From: Opisthorchis felineus
Taxonomy: Eukaryota > Platyhelminthes > Trematoda > Opisthorchiida > Opisthorchiidae
Length of the DNA: 64,000 bases
Reading direction: 5' to 3'
NCBI GenBank assembly: GCA_004794785.1
Contig: SJOL01005699.1
Coordinates: 1 to 64,000 of the forward strand
Shown here: positions 44,421 to 55,334 of the stretch, one piece after another
How the letters are laid out: every line of letters begins with the position of its first letter
How positions within the stretch are numbered: position 1 is the stretch's first letter
The notes under the pieces: generated by a model
Told to the model about the DNA's origin: nothing
The model's database searches: none
Seen by the model: the letters and a program-made list of their open reading frames with translations, nothing else
Position numbers and translations under genes: made by a program

Positions 44421-47400
44421 CTCTCATTGAGGTTGATTAAAGCGCTAAGGCCAACGATTGCGCGAGTTCACACTTTCCAGTCGCTAACTTCGGTGGACTC
44501 CGCCAAACAAACTTTGCCATCAGGCTATGTTACCATGTTCTTTCATGGCTACTTGCGAAATACAAACCAAATGCCTGAAATATATGGCCACCTTCTACTC
44601 TATTATATCCATCCCACTATCTATCCGTTCTTATTTCGTGAAATTCCATAAAATACGCATTAAAGTAAAAAAAACTGTTAAGTTGTCTTTGGAGATTAAT
44701 GTCCCAGGCGAATTATTTTGCTCAAACATCAGTTGACATTATCCAGTTTTTTGGATAAATGATTTCTGAACAAGAGGTCAGTGAACACCGTGAGACTCTC
44801 CAAAAGGGTATTTGTCTTTCATCTTAAAAAAATACTGTGATGCATCAAAAACAAAAACATAGTGTCTATTCGAATCACGAGCGAATCTCAAGCTCTCACA
44901 ATAGGTGCGGCTACTCAAGGAATAAACAACATCTTACAATCGTATTTGGAATACCCGGGTTACAAGTCCTCGGTAGACGCCAATGAAATTGGCTGCCAGC
45001 CGAAAACGCTTTTCTACTGGTCACCAGAAAATGAACTGTTAAGCCGTCAGGCTGACTCAGCGTGACAAAAATCACTTATGCGACATTATGTTTCAGAGGA
45101 GAGTAAGTCTCCCTAAATCGTGCTCAGTTGGGAACCAGGATACATGCTTTAGTAAGCTACTCAAGCCGTTTGACACGCGAACATCCCTCGCATAGGGACA
45201 ATTGAACCTACGGAGCATTAATGTTCCTGTAACGGACCAAAACATCGCCACCTAAGATGAGGATAGTTTGCTGTAATTTGACACAAACCTGATGCTACGA
45301 TACCATCTTTACTATCCTGATGCGTTTATCCATCGCACCCGAAATCGTGCGCCGTAGGCTGACCATATTATAAAAATTTGCGTTTTACTGACTTGTAGTG
45401 TAACTAACAGATGACACTCAAATCACGTACTCAAAAGACTGATATGATGGTGCCTTTATGGTCTAGCCTGCTCACCCAAGGATTTTCTCTGTTCAATGTG
45501 ATATAACTTTCATGGGATTTCACCCACCTCCACGCATATTTGTTTGTTTTTACAAATGTGAACAGAGTTCCGGTGAGCCCAACATTGCTGACAGGTCAAA
45601 TCCGATTGGACAGTAATCTTACTGAATCTAACAAACGAAAAACGATTATTATCCATTAAACTAAGAACCGGCGAATAAATCACTGTTTCCCCTAATCAGT
45701 TACTTGTTCAGTGATTCCATACCTCAGGATCTTGATATAAATCTCAGAAAGCTGTGCAGCTTCTCTGGATTATCATCAATCAAACCCGTCAGACGAGCGT
45801 GCAGTGACGTCTTTGAAAATCTAAAGAAGTTACAAAAACAGAAAGTAAAAAAATACTCGTTACGTTTTCATTTGCGTCATCAGTTGACGTTTAGGGTCAG
45901 CTTTAGATAGACCCAGACCGATTATTGATTTCAGTTGGTATGACAACACAAGGAAGACAAACTGAATACACAAAAGCCCGATCGACAGGCCGGCCTTGAT
46001 CAGAACTGAAAATGATACGCATATTAACTCATATGCCCTTATATCGAATATCGTCTGGAAAAAAATGGCACTAAAATATTGGGATTACTCGCCACATTTT
46101 GGACAAGTCATGGGTGAGGGAGCTCTCGAGCGCAAGGAGATCCGAGAATGAGTAAGACATTTAACGATTAATACTGGTTCCACAGTCGAACCGGTATCAT
46201 TCGGCACACAGTCAAATACAAAATCACAGGTACGAATGGAATTCAAAACTGCTAGAAGAAAATGTACAACATTTGGGAGCCATTGAAAAAGAAAAAAGTT
46301 GAAGAGAGTGCAAAAGCATAAGCTGCTGCGTGATACACCGAGTATGTTTTGCTGTAACTCTTCTAGTGTATGTTACAAACAATGAAAAAAAAACGGAAAA
46401 TGTCCTTACGATATGGATGTCACAAGCAATTCAGTCGTCAGGGCAGTGCCAAAGCTATGATCGAGTTCTTGCGCTTGCGCATCTCTGGTTATTATCTTCT
46501 GATAGCAACAGATGGACCGAACTCCAGTACATTGAAGTATGTGGTCGGACACAATGTGAAAAGCATCCGCAAGATCGGCAAAATGCACTCTATTGAGCTC
46601 ATGATGGGCTATCGATTAAATGGGTTAGATCGTACAACGCGATCTTTTCGGGGAATTACATTACTGAATGAAATAGATTATTGATCTTTGGATTCGGACA
46701 CATTCCAAACACCCGACATCAGTTTCAAGTAACGCGATATGAAGCGGAAATATGTGTGAATAAAAACGCACGAGAGTCGCAACAAAACTACTGAATTCGA
46801 ATGATTGCTTGCAGCTAGACCAAGCAATCCTAACAGTACTAATATAATCTGACATAATCGTTATACTAAACAATTGCGTTTCCTTGAAAAACACCTGGAA
46901 AGCAGTGGTTAGGTTTTGAGCTTGTGCCTGTGTCCCCGAACATGCTCACGTGACAACAAATATCACGGGCATTTAAGTATTGGTAAAATCGCATTTCACT
47001 TTATACGGACGCCTCAGACAAGTCCATGTCCTTCGGTTTGTTTTGGTTCGACAGTATTGGAACTTTCACAATTGTAGAAATCACAATTAGACTGAATCAA
47101 ACTTGTTTAGACAGACTCAATTTCCATTATGTTGCGCACAGTATAAATTAGTTATGCTCTACCAAACCCAAACTGAGAACTAGTTATATGTGGCTACTAT
47201 CACATGACAACAGTTTGAAGTAAACAGTTCCAAACCGATTGAGTATTGTTCACGGTTGAGGTAAATTTTCGTCCGGTTTACAGAAGGATTCACTCAGTGA
47301 ATTGACCGGCTTGAACGTTGCCACCTGAGGTTCCCCTCATCTGCTAAACAGACCCCTTTAGTGTCCCACAAAATGGCTGCAGCATTGCAAAGAGCTGAAT

Positions 47401-49184
47401 AGTCATACAATCAATTTGTGTACTGTATTAAGATGGGAAACTTGACAGTCATTCAACCGGACAGAGGGCAATCGACAATTCGGAGGAGATTTCACATGGG
47501 CCTTGACAAAGCTGACCAGCTTTGAATAACTCTCATTACATAAGTTGCACATGAGTCTTCAGTTTTACCAAATATCTTATAAAGCGGTGAATGTCAAACA
47601 AGTCGCTGACCATTCACCTAGCTATTTAAGTATACTGAACTGAAAACTCCGAGAAATGTAGGGACAAAAAGCGACTCAACTGCCTCTGACGTCATGGTCT
47701 CAAATTTGTCTTTTTTCACTTGGACAGTGAGAATGGCTTAGCGATTTATAGACTATAGCAACCATCTATCTGAATAGCAGCATCCAATGAAACACTTCCT
47801 TGGTACAGACAGGAATGCTGAAAGCGGTAACAACGAAGGATGTTGATGTGATTGGAACAAAACAAGGACGAACATGGCCTAGCAAATTAATCGTACGTGA
47901 TAATCACGTAGAATGGTTATGGTATGAAAGGTAAACGTAAAAGATTTCATTGTGACTGTCCCATTACGAGTAGTTTCGGCTCTGTAGCTGACTAGCCGCA
48001 AAAAAGAGAAAACTTTTCCCAACGATCGATCGCTTCAATCCCACTTCTGAACCAACAGGGTTGATAAAGTGCTACGTAATGGTCAACCCAGACGGCTTTT
48101 GTCCTGTTTGACTTTGATATCGAGGTAAGGAAGCATTGGTGAACATTGGTGAAACATTCTTAAAAGTCTCAAAGGAATGACTGAATGCCGATTTCAACGG
48201 TACCGCGTCATTTCGACTCAGTTTGGCTTCAGGATTATCAAGAATTACTAAAATGAACGTGTGCTTGGTGTGTAGGTTGCTTTCCTTGGGTAGCCGCTCC
48301 CTGATTTATCTAGCTGGCATCAAGGGTTGGATTGCATAGGATAGTTAGCGAATGCCATATGGGTTTTTCTTCAGCAACTAATTTTGCGCTGGATTTTTTT
48401 AAACTTCAATGATGGCACACAGGGCAGAACATATGGGTCAACTGAGCAGTTTCATTGCAACCTCATCTACAGATTATCCGTGATTTTACGCCATTTCTCA
48501 AGACAACCCATGACAACCCATCCTGAACTGCTGCTTGTTCTAGTGCCACGACTACTCCTCAATGAGTAATGCATATTGACAGAGAAGAAAGAACTACTGC
48601 GGGATGAGTGTTAAAGTTATCCTGGACCATTGTCGTCCGGTTTTCGGTGAGATGATTTCACGACACGTTCTCCAGTACCATGTTTTACCAACTAGTCACC
48701 TTGGAACTGCACCACATTTGAATCGGGGCTGAAATTAGGTTCATCGGAAATCTTGTAAAGTCTATCCTAAATAGAAATATTAATAAGTCATATCCGGAAC
48801 GCGTTGTCATCTTAGAACATCGTTTGATATCATCGACAAGTGCCTTGGAAGTACCTTAATAAAAGCATCAATCAAATTAATACTTGATGTTGTCTTACGC
48901 TCAGTAATTATCCACTTGAGTCAACAGGTTCCGCGATATGAACTTGATACGATAGCTTCACTGATTTAGCCAGGTTCTAAGAACCATGGAGACCATCATG
49001 CGTTGGCTGGCGGTACAAGGACTGACAATTCCACAGCCGATCGAGTCTTTGTAAATTCCAACTGATATTTCATCTCATCATTGAGACCAATCAATTGGAA
49101 ATCCCGTAGTCAGACATTTTCCAGTTTTTATGTTGATTCACTATTAACCAACCCCCAATTGGCCTAGAGGAAGAATAATTTCAG
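44421..49184. other. Unassigned sequence
   Basis: Nearly 5 kb with no recognised gene or repeat. The 46330-46684 region has two overlapping plus-strand frames (88 and 104 residues) rich in basic residues, without a family match. AT-rich patches and short ORFs elsewhere look like chance. Confidence 0.35.
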
Positions 49185-49500
49185 AGGTGGAGTGAAACTT
49201 CCATCTGAGAAGTCGCCACTAGGGGAGCCAGTCGATACGTGACCACGAGGAGTGGATCCCGTGATCGAAGGATGTGCGGCGCTATATCCTCTCTAAGTGA
49301 GAGCTAATCACACTGTTGCCAAGCCACTCGGGGCCGAACGCTTAATTGTTCAACTATGAAATTATCTGAGTTTCTTGAGATGCGCAGTGCTACTGATTCT
49401 CAATAAGAATGAAACAGATGTAGAGTGCTCCTCGGCTTTCCAGCATAGATTGGCTTTACTGACTGGAGGAAATATAACTCGCAAACTTCCAGAATCTTTA
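49185..49500 (+). repeat. Family C hammerhead-type repeat, decayed
   Basis: AACTTCCATCTGAGAAGTCG, then GCGCAGTGCTACTGATTCTC, AAGAATGAAACAGATGTAGAGTGCTCC and CAGCATAGATTGGCTTTACTGAC. The core keeps GAAAC and GUA, but the CUGANGA box reads CUACUGA and stem III ACAGAUGU is no longer symmetric. Confidence 0.65.
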
Positions 49501-50468
49501 TGTGAGCCCCTAGACGTTATTGGCGTTCCTTATGAAATATAAATCATGCAACCTCTGTGCAAAAGTGATCTGTCCACAGATGGGGCATGTATTAGAAACC
49601 GTGCTGGGGTGTCTGTTGTAACAACTCCTGGAGAACAACCTCCAATTATGGCGCCCCGTTCGTAAGCGGTGTGAGATTACTGCGATCAGGGTCAGTTTAG
49701 TTCAGTTATGGTGGATTAGTGAATTAAATAACCGCTGGTACACTAGAAGTTGGTCGTAATTTTTTTCTTGTAGGTATAAAGACGTCGTTTTACAAGGAAT
49801 TTCTGGTACATGACAGCGGTATTCATCAGTCCCATGAGTGATGTCTCTAATAAGGCATCACTGATTCTGAACAGCTAGGCTTACCTCTATATAATATAGA
49901 GTGCAATCTCCAACACTCTCTGACGTAAGAGTTCTAACAGACTTCAAAAGCCTCGATGAAACTTCGCGAACACATACGTGTACATATCTATGATATTCAG
50001 TATAATTACATACTGTTGATTTGATGCTGTGTAACGGACAGATGTTCAGGAATTTAGCCATCTAGAGCATGCTGTTTGACTATTGATAATCCAGACATCT
50101 GTCTGGAGGGCCTCATCGCTGGTTTCCACAGATCACTTGTAGAGGTTGTCATTATATCTCTTGCGTTCCGTTCACCATCGAAATCTGCGCAATTCCCGAG
50201 TGCGACATAAACATTGACGGACAACTAACCGCCTCAGCTACCACTTTGTCGATGCTACAGACAAAACCTCGGGAGTTTTGTCTTGCAATCAATAACTTCA
50301 CGTGACATGGCATTATTTCGCTGCTTACCTGCGGTGTATGTGACTAGCCTAAGCTTCTGCTCCAGACATAGATAATTACGACTGTTTTTTTTTAAAACAG
50401 CTGCTAAAGCCTTCTGAACCTGCCAGAGTATTCTGCCAGACAGAGGCGCATGACTTCGTCGGCGAAAG
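49501..50468. other. Unassigned sequence left of the direct duplication
   Basis: Short ORFs on the minus strand only (49858-50061, 50255-50575). Nothing recognised. Confidence 0.35.
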
Positions 50469-51699
50469 ACAAGGGACAATATAATCTTGCGCCCTTGGTG
50501 AAGGCGACCAACTGGATAACATTTGAAATAGCAGCAAACCGGTACCGGTGGCTCCAAACCTAAAGTGAAGCTCATTAATCCGACGACACATTGAAATTGG
50601 CTAATTCCCGTTTGATATTATCAACTGCATACAATGTAACAATTCAAGTGAAGCTTAGTACTGGTACTCAAATTAGACAGTAAGCTGCACAAATGGTTAC
50701 AGGATTCAGTCACTTCCTCCCATAGAGGGACCGTCTCAGTTAGGGAACAGTAGCGTTCCCCGTCGGTGTCCTTAAGAGATAAGAGCCACCGTACGGCTAC
50801 GGCAAAAAAAGCTTACTCCTCGAATTGTTTAACAAATCAGAACTTTTAAATTTACAGGGTCTCGAGGTTGGCCTGTAGAAATTTCGAGTATCCCGATTCC
50901 CGCTTTTCTATGCAAGGTAACTGTTGCCAAGGGGCTCGAGGGAGGTTGTACAAATACGGCCAAAGCAACCGCTAAACATCCGTTTCGCCAAAATTATCTT
51001 TAATTAACACATGGACGGCAACAAAATGACCTAAAACAGGTAAGAAATGAAAGTAGGGGAAATATTTCGACCGCTTTTACTGCTATATCGTAGTAGATAT
51101 ATCACGCATGGTTTATTTTTCAGTGCGTTGAAAGATGTGGGATGCACCGAAGTAAAAATCGAAGCTACCGGAGAGCGAATCAGTAAAAACGAAGATATCA
51201 AATGCAGCCCTCAGCAAGACAGCGAAACATCGATGTGAGTGGTCACGTGTTCAGCTGCAATTACCTGTACACCCTTGGAGATGTCTACAAAGGGTATCAA
51301 ACTGATGTAAGTGAGTGGAGCTGATAGACATTGGATGTCGATGCGACAGGATTTTTGAAAAGGTGGGTTATTCCTAAAAACCTAGATTTTTAAACGGCAA
51401 AAACGAGCAAAAGGACGGTTATCACCGACTTTCCTCTGCTGCTTAAGAGAAAAAGCGATACCCCATAAATTTCGGTTTGAGTTTAAGGTCTCGATGTCTC
51501 AAAGAGGATGTGTAATCCGATGTTCAGGAAAACTTGGATCGTTAGTGAACTACTCATGTTGTGCATAGAAAATGGACAGATAGGAAGGTCCTATTGTTTT
51601 TTACCAAAAACTTTGAATACTCAGACATAAATACAAACTGCTTTCAGTTGTGGTTGGTTGCGGAATCTGCGGGATTCACGCTCACATCACTATTCTTTG

Positions 51700-51840
51700 A
51701 ACAGTCAGCCTCCTCCTGGCGTAACCATTCTGATGAATCCACACCAAAGCACTGGACTCGAGTTTTGCTCTTATTAGAGCTCATCAGCGATGCATGCCCT
51801 TGGTTTGAACTCCGGAGATCTGACATGCGAGGCGAGTGTG
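51700..51840 (-). repeat. Family B hammerhead-type repeat (copy 1 of duplication)
   Basis: Homologous to 24700-24850 in reverse orientation. The ribozyme region is at 51748-51793. There is no coding potential of its own. Confidence 0.6.
51748..51793 (-). ncRNA. Hammerhead ribozyme-like core, family B (G12 changed)
   Basis: On the minus strand: stem I GCAUCG/CAGUGC (5 of 6 pairs), CUGAUGA (51787-51781), stem II GCUCU/AGAGC with loop AAUA, then AAAAC where GAAAC is expected, stem III loop UCGA, and GUC. Only G12 is lost. The copy at 24.77 kb keeps GAAAC but has lost the other box. Confidence 0.6.
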
Positions 51841-52722
51841 ATATCACTACCTAACCAGCGCACGTTGGACGCATCTGAGTTTTCACGTCTGAACAGGTGT
51901 TCACGCCTGAGTGATCTCAGTGGTAAGCGCGAGGCTTGGAACGACTATCCAGTAGCACACCTTGGTTGTGTCGATCAATTGGCCCGCCTGTTAGGATTTC
52001 CCAGTCAAGTAGCGCTATAGACGTTTGAAACCGGCTGGACGATTTTGGATTATTTGAAGTTGGTTGCGGGATTTGTTGAATGCATGTTCATATCACTTTT
52101 TTGCTTTCGCCGCCCAGTTCGGGCTGGAAACTTCAACTGCCAGAGGTCGGGATTATTCAGACCGTCAAAGTAAATCATAGAAAACCCACTGGTACAAAAC
52201 TATTAAAAAGGTAGTTGCACCATTTAAACCATATCAGAGTAAAGGCTGTGATATTGGATACCATTATTTGTGTCCGTGTCCTGGAAAAGCCTCTTAACCG
52301 AACTGCGGTTTTGAATAGGACTGTTGATTAATACTGTTGGGCCCGTGCAGGGCAGACTTGACAAGATTTTTATCAAAAGTTGTGACATTGAGCCACACAA
52401 TACAGGCAACCACACATATCTTTAGGTCATTCAAAGATAATGCTTTGTCAAAGACACCACTCTTATGACAAATAACAGTAATATTAATGTTAGAAACACT
52501 AAATGTAGACAGATTGGATAGATGCTGTCCAAAAAAATCATCGTTTGCTGACTGAATCTAAAAATTCGCAGTTCACAGGCTACATCAGGCAGCTGCAGCA
52601 TGAAGTGGCAAGTACGAATGAACATAGTAGAAAAATCCAAAGTATTACCTATTCTAAACAAGTTTCCTTGAGAGTTGAGTTGCGAATGGTGGTACACTGA
52701 AACCCAGCAACCTCCTGTCGGG

Positions 52723-53140
52723 GAATTACTTTGGAATCCTCTTGAAGTTGATTTCTCCAGCGCGAGCAGCACCTTACTCCAAAACAAAGGATGAAAGCAC
52801 AGTTTGAACTGTCATTCTTAGAAATTATGCGGCAAACAATCAAACTAGCTTCATTTCAAATCTCTAGATAAGACAACACATTACGGTAGTCATGTAATTT
52901 TGTCGTACTCATTATAAAATTTTGAGCAGTTAGCAGTTTATCTGAACGTTGAGTGCGACTGTTTGTTTGCAAACTCTTCGTCACCATTCGAGAAAATGCC
53001 GTCAGTTGGTGGGTGTGTGTATAATTCATCCACTTCTGTTTGCATTTATATAGGTTCTAAAGCGTGGTTAACATCTTCACCGTGAATGGTTGCTTGGGGA
53101 TTGCCTAATCATTTGCCCGTTTTGATTTTGTGTCACGTTG
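52723..53140. other. Unassigned sequence between copy 1 and the LINE end
   Basis: About 400 bases, no feature recognised. Confidence 0.35.
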
Positions 53141-53155
53141 TGGTCTCATCGTCAC

Positions 53156-53199
<44 letters not shown>

Positions 53200-53340
53200 G
53201 CATCATCATCGTCATCATCATCATCATTGACAGCAACATCAGATGAGAACACTGGTGCCTCACCGCCGAACAACCATGTCAGTTTATCTGAATAAAGCCT
53301 TACAATGGGCAGGGTCACGGTCATCATCACTGCCGTCAGA
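53140..53340 (-). mobile_element. LINE 3' end with long (GAT)n tail, minus strand
   Basis: Reading the minus strand: AAGGCTTTATTCAGATAAACTGACATGG, then TTGTTCGGCGGTGAGGCACC, AGTGTTCTCATCTGATGTTG and a (GAT)n run. This is the same 3' end as in the LINE copies at 17.1 and 41.7 kb. The repeat tract (about 53153-53227) has a few interruptions and has expanded well beyond the tails of the other copies. Confidence 0.75.
53153..53227 (+). repeat. (ATC)n microsatellite
   Basis: About 75 bases of ATC/ATCATC with a few G or C interruptions. It gives poly-Ser or poly-Asp in short frames on either strand, which are not genes. It grew from the LINE tail. Confidence 0.9.
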
Positions 53341-54589
53341 AAGATGCTGAGTCTTACCGTGATGTGACGATTTGTAAACCTCCACAACCCATTCAACTAT
53401 ATTAGGGGGTGTATGTGTGATACTCGGAGAGCCTCTCATGCCAAGTTTATCAATGGGTAGAGGCCTAACTAACACAACCTCGCATCCCTCCAGACTGGGG
53501 GGCTGGGACATTCGTGGCGACTTGCTCTTTAAAAATTACAATGCAGTTGCGGTTCCGCCAAACACCAATGCCTCTCGGTCAGGCTTTTGAGCCAAAGGCT
53601 CTGGTTGAGGACCGTAATTGTCCTCCTATCTAGGTCTATGAACCCTGGCAGAATCTCAGTCCACTTAAAACCACGAATTGCACAGCGACAGACAATCTCA
53701 TGCCATAACGGCTGTCGCGCGGTTCCATAGGCCGGTTGCCTTACTTACCGCGTTGGGTAACACGGGTAAGCAAAAGGATGCTACGTCTGACGCCTCCGTT
53801 CTCTTTCACATATTCGTTTTCCTACCCCTACTTACCCCGCTGATTGCGACATCTCCGTGGACCCATTCTTAAGCACTTACAGATTCGTCCGCCGCTCACT
53901 GCCGTCAGCTACAACAGCTACGATTGTTTTGGCCACCACAGACACTTCGAAATCATTCTTCAAACCCAGACGCTCAGTCCACTTGGCAGCCATTAACGTC
54001 CGTTGCTGTCTGTTTATCTAGTATCTGAGTGGTTCGTTGAGCACCTAAAGTTGAGTACTTCTGCCAACTGATTCCGACTGGTTCATTCTAACCTTATTCA
54101 TTGTTGCATTGCATTCAGTCTTCCTGTCACTTTATCGGTCATTTGGACACCTATTCACAATAGATTTTTCACTAGTCCTTTTGCCATTTCTGTGGTCTGA
54201 TATTCTGGCTCTTGACAGGCTCATAAGGAAAGTTCGTGTTTGAAGCAATCTTCACTTCTTATTTCGTCAGGTCTACTGATTTTGGTGTGTATTTCAGTGG
54301 CTTTGATTTTTTCCGGTGATTTTTTGTCCACCTAGTAGCTTCCGCTGGTTTCCTCCCCAACTTGGTGTATAGTTCTGAGCTTGAGTGCTGAAAGGTTTTC
54401 GGTCCTGAGAGGTTGAGAGATTAAGTCTACACAAATTCACATTTTCGTTCTAGCTTTGGATAGTGTATGAAATGGTCCCATCCGAATTTCCGTCCTTCCT
54501 TCGTGGACGGAGACGAACAAGAACCGGCCATGCCACTTCGCGGCAAATTGATGGTTAAACAATCTGGTGGATAACTTCCTTCCAGTTGT
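53341..54589. other. Unassigned sequence; part shared with 42385-42490
   Basis: 53560-53660 matches 42385-42490 (LINE-associated segment). The remainder is C- and T-rich in places and carries no recognised gene. Confidence 0.4.
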
Positions 54590-55135
54590 TGTTCCCGGGT
54601 TTCCCCTCGGCATCGAGATTATTTCCTAAATGTGTCGTCAGTCTGCATGCCATTGTTATGTTATGCATTCGTAACTTTTATGCGATCATTTTCAAAACGT
54701 CTCCCACATACGGGATTGTAATTCTTTCGCCTTCTTCCTACGTTGTTGAGTCGGCCAGGTTGCCTTTTCTCAGGGATCTCAAAATAAGATTTCTCGGATG
54801 GGCACTGCTTGGAAGGACTTTTTATGGCATTTTTCCCATTTAATTTTCGATTTCATGCTGTTCTAGCGAATCTCCCAAAAATGAATGCCCAGAAGTAGCT
54901 TTCCTTGCAACAGCCCGGGTGGTTAACCAAGTAGTTGAGGATTTGATCCGCGATGGTCACTTTCTTGTGGACCTCGGTTTTGTAGTTGTCCAATCGGCAA
55001 TCCAAGAATGCCCGTTTTCTGTCGTTCTCTTCTTCCATTGTAAATCTGATGCCGCCCAATATGTTGTTCATTATTTCGTTTGCGCTCTTTAGTCTACTTC
55101 ATTTGATAATGACTAAGACGTTATCATCTTAACGG
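54590..55135 (-). pseudogene. Penelope-like element RT fragment, decayed
   Basis: Upstream on this strand (about 55130-55095) DDNVLVIIK is the remnant of the YVDD catalytic box. After an in-frame stop comes NNILGGIRFTMEEENDRKRA, then FLDCRLDNYKTEVHKKVTIA and LNYLVNHPGC, the C-terminal RT segment typical of PLEs. After a frameshift, ITIPYVGDVLKMIA matches the linker between RT and GIY-YIG domains. No endonuclease domain is recognisable. It is shorter and more damaged than the PLE at 6.3-8.1 kb, and from a different subfamily. Confidence 0.75.
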
Positions 55136-55333
55136 ACCAATAACCTTTGATTTACCTCCTGAAGTGCGGATCATTCCAGCTTTTGCATTGCCAACATCGG
55201 TGGACAGATCGGCTGTTAGCTAATCAACCGCTAATAAAATGACGCCAGCTACCAAAACTTAGACATTTCATACGGTTTTCTATTCGCTTCCTTACGGACA
55301 TGGTCCTGCATCATCTGTGTCTGTTTGCTAATC

Positions 55334-55334
55334 N
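55334..55334. other. Single-N contig join (left edge of copy 2)
   Basis: One ambiguous base exactly at the left edge of the duplicated block. Confidence 0.95.

Larger units (their letters stand above)
50469..52722 (+). repeat. Direct duplication, copy 1 (2254 bp)
   Basis: The segment recurs at 55335-57588 with a constant offset of 4866 and no indel that I can see; only scattered substitutions differ (for example at about 51182, 51443 and 51844). The content is non-coding or unrecognised, with a family B hammerhead-type repeat at 51700-51840 and a related pair of short blocks (about 51647-51700 and 52055-52104). This copy has unbroken flanks on both sides. Confidence 0.95.

Noticed and set aside
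53086..53396. Poly-Ser (plus) and poly-Asp (minus) ORFs
   Set aside because: Both are translations of an (ATC)n microsatellite attached to a LINE tail.
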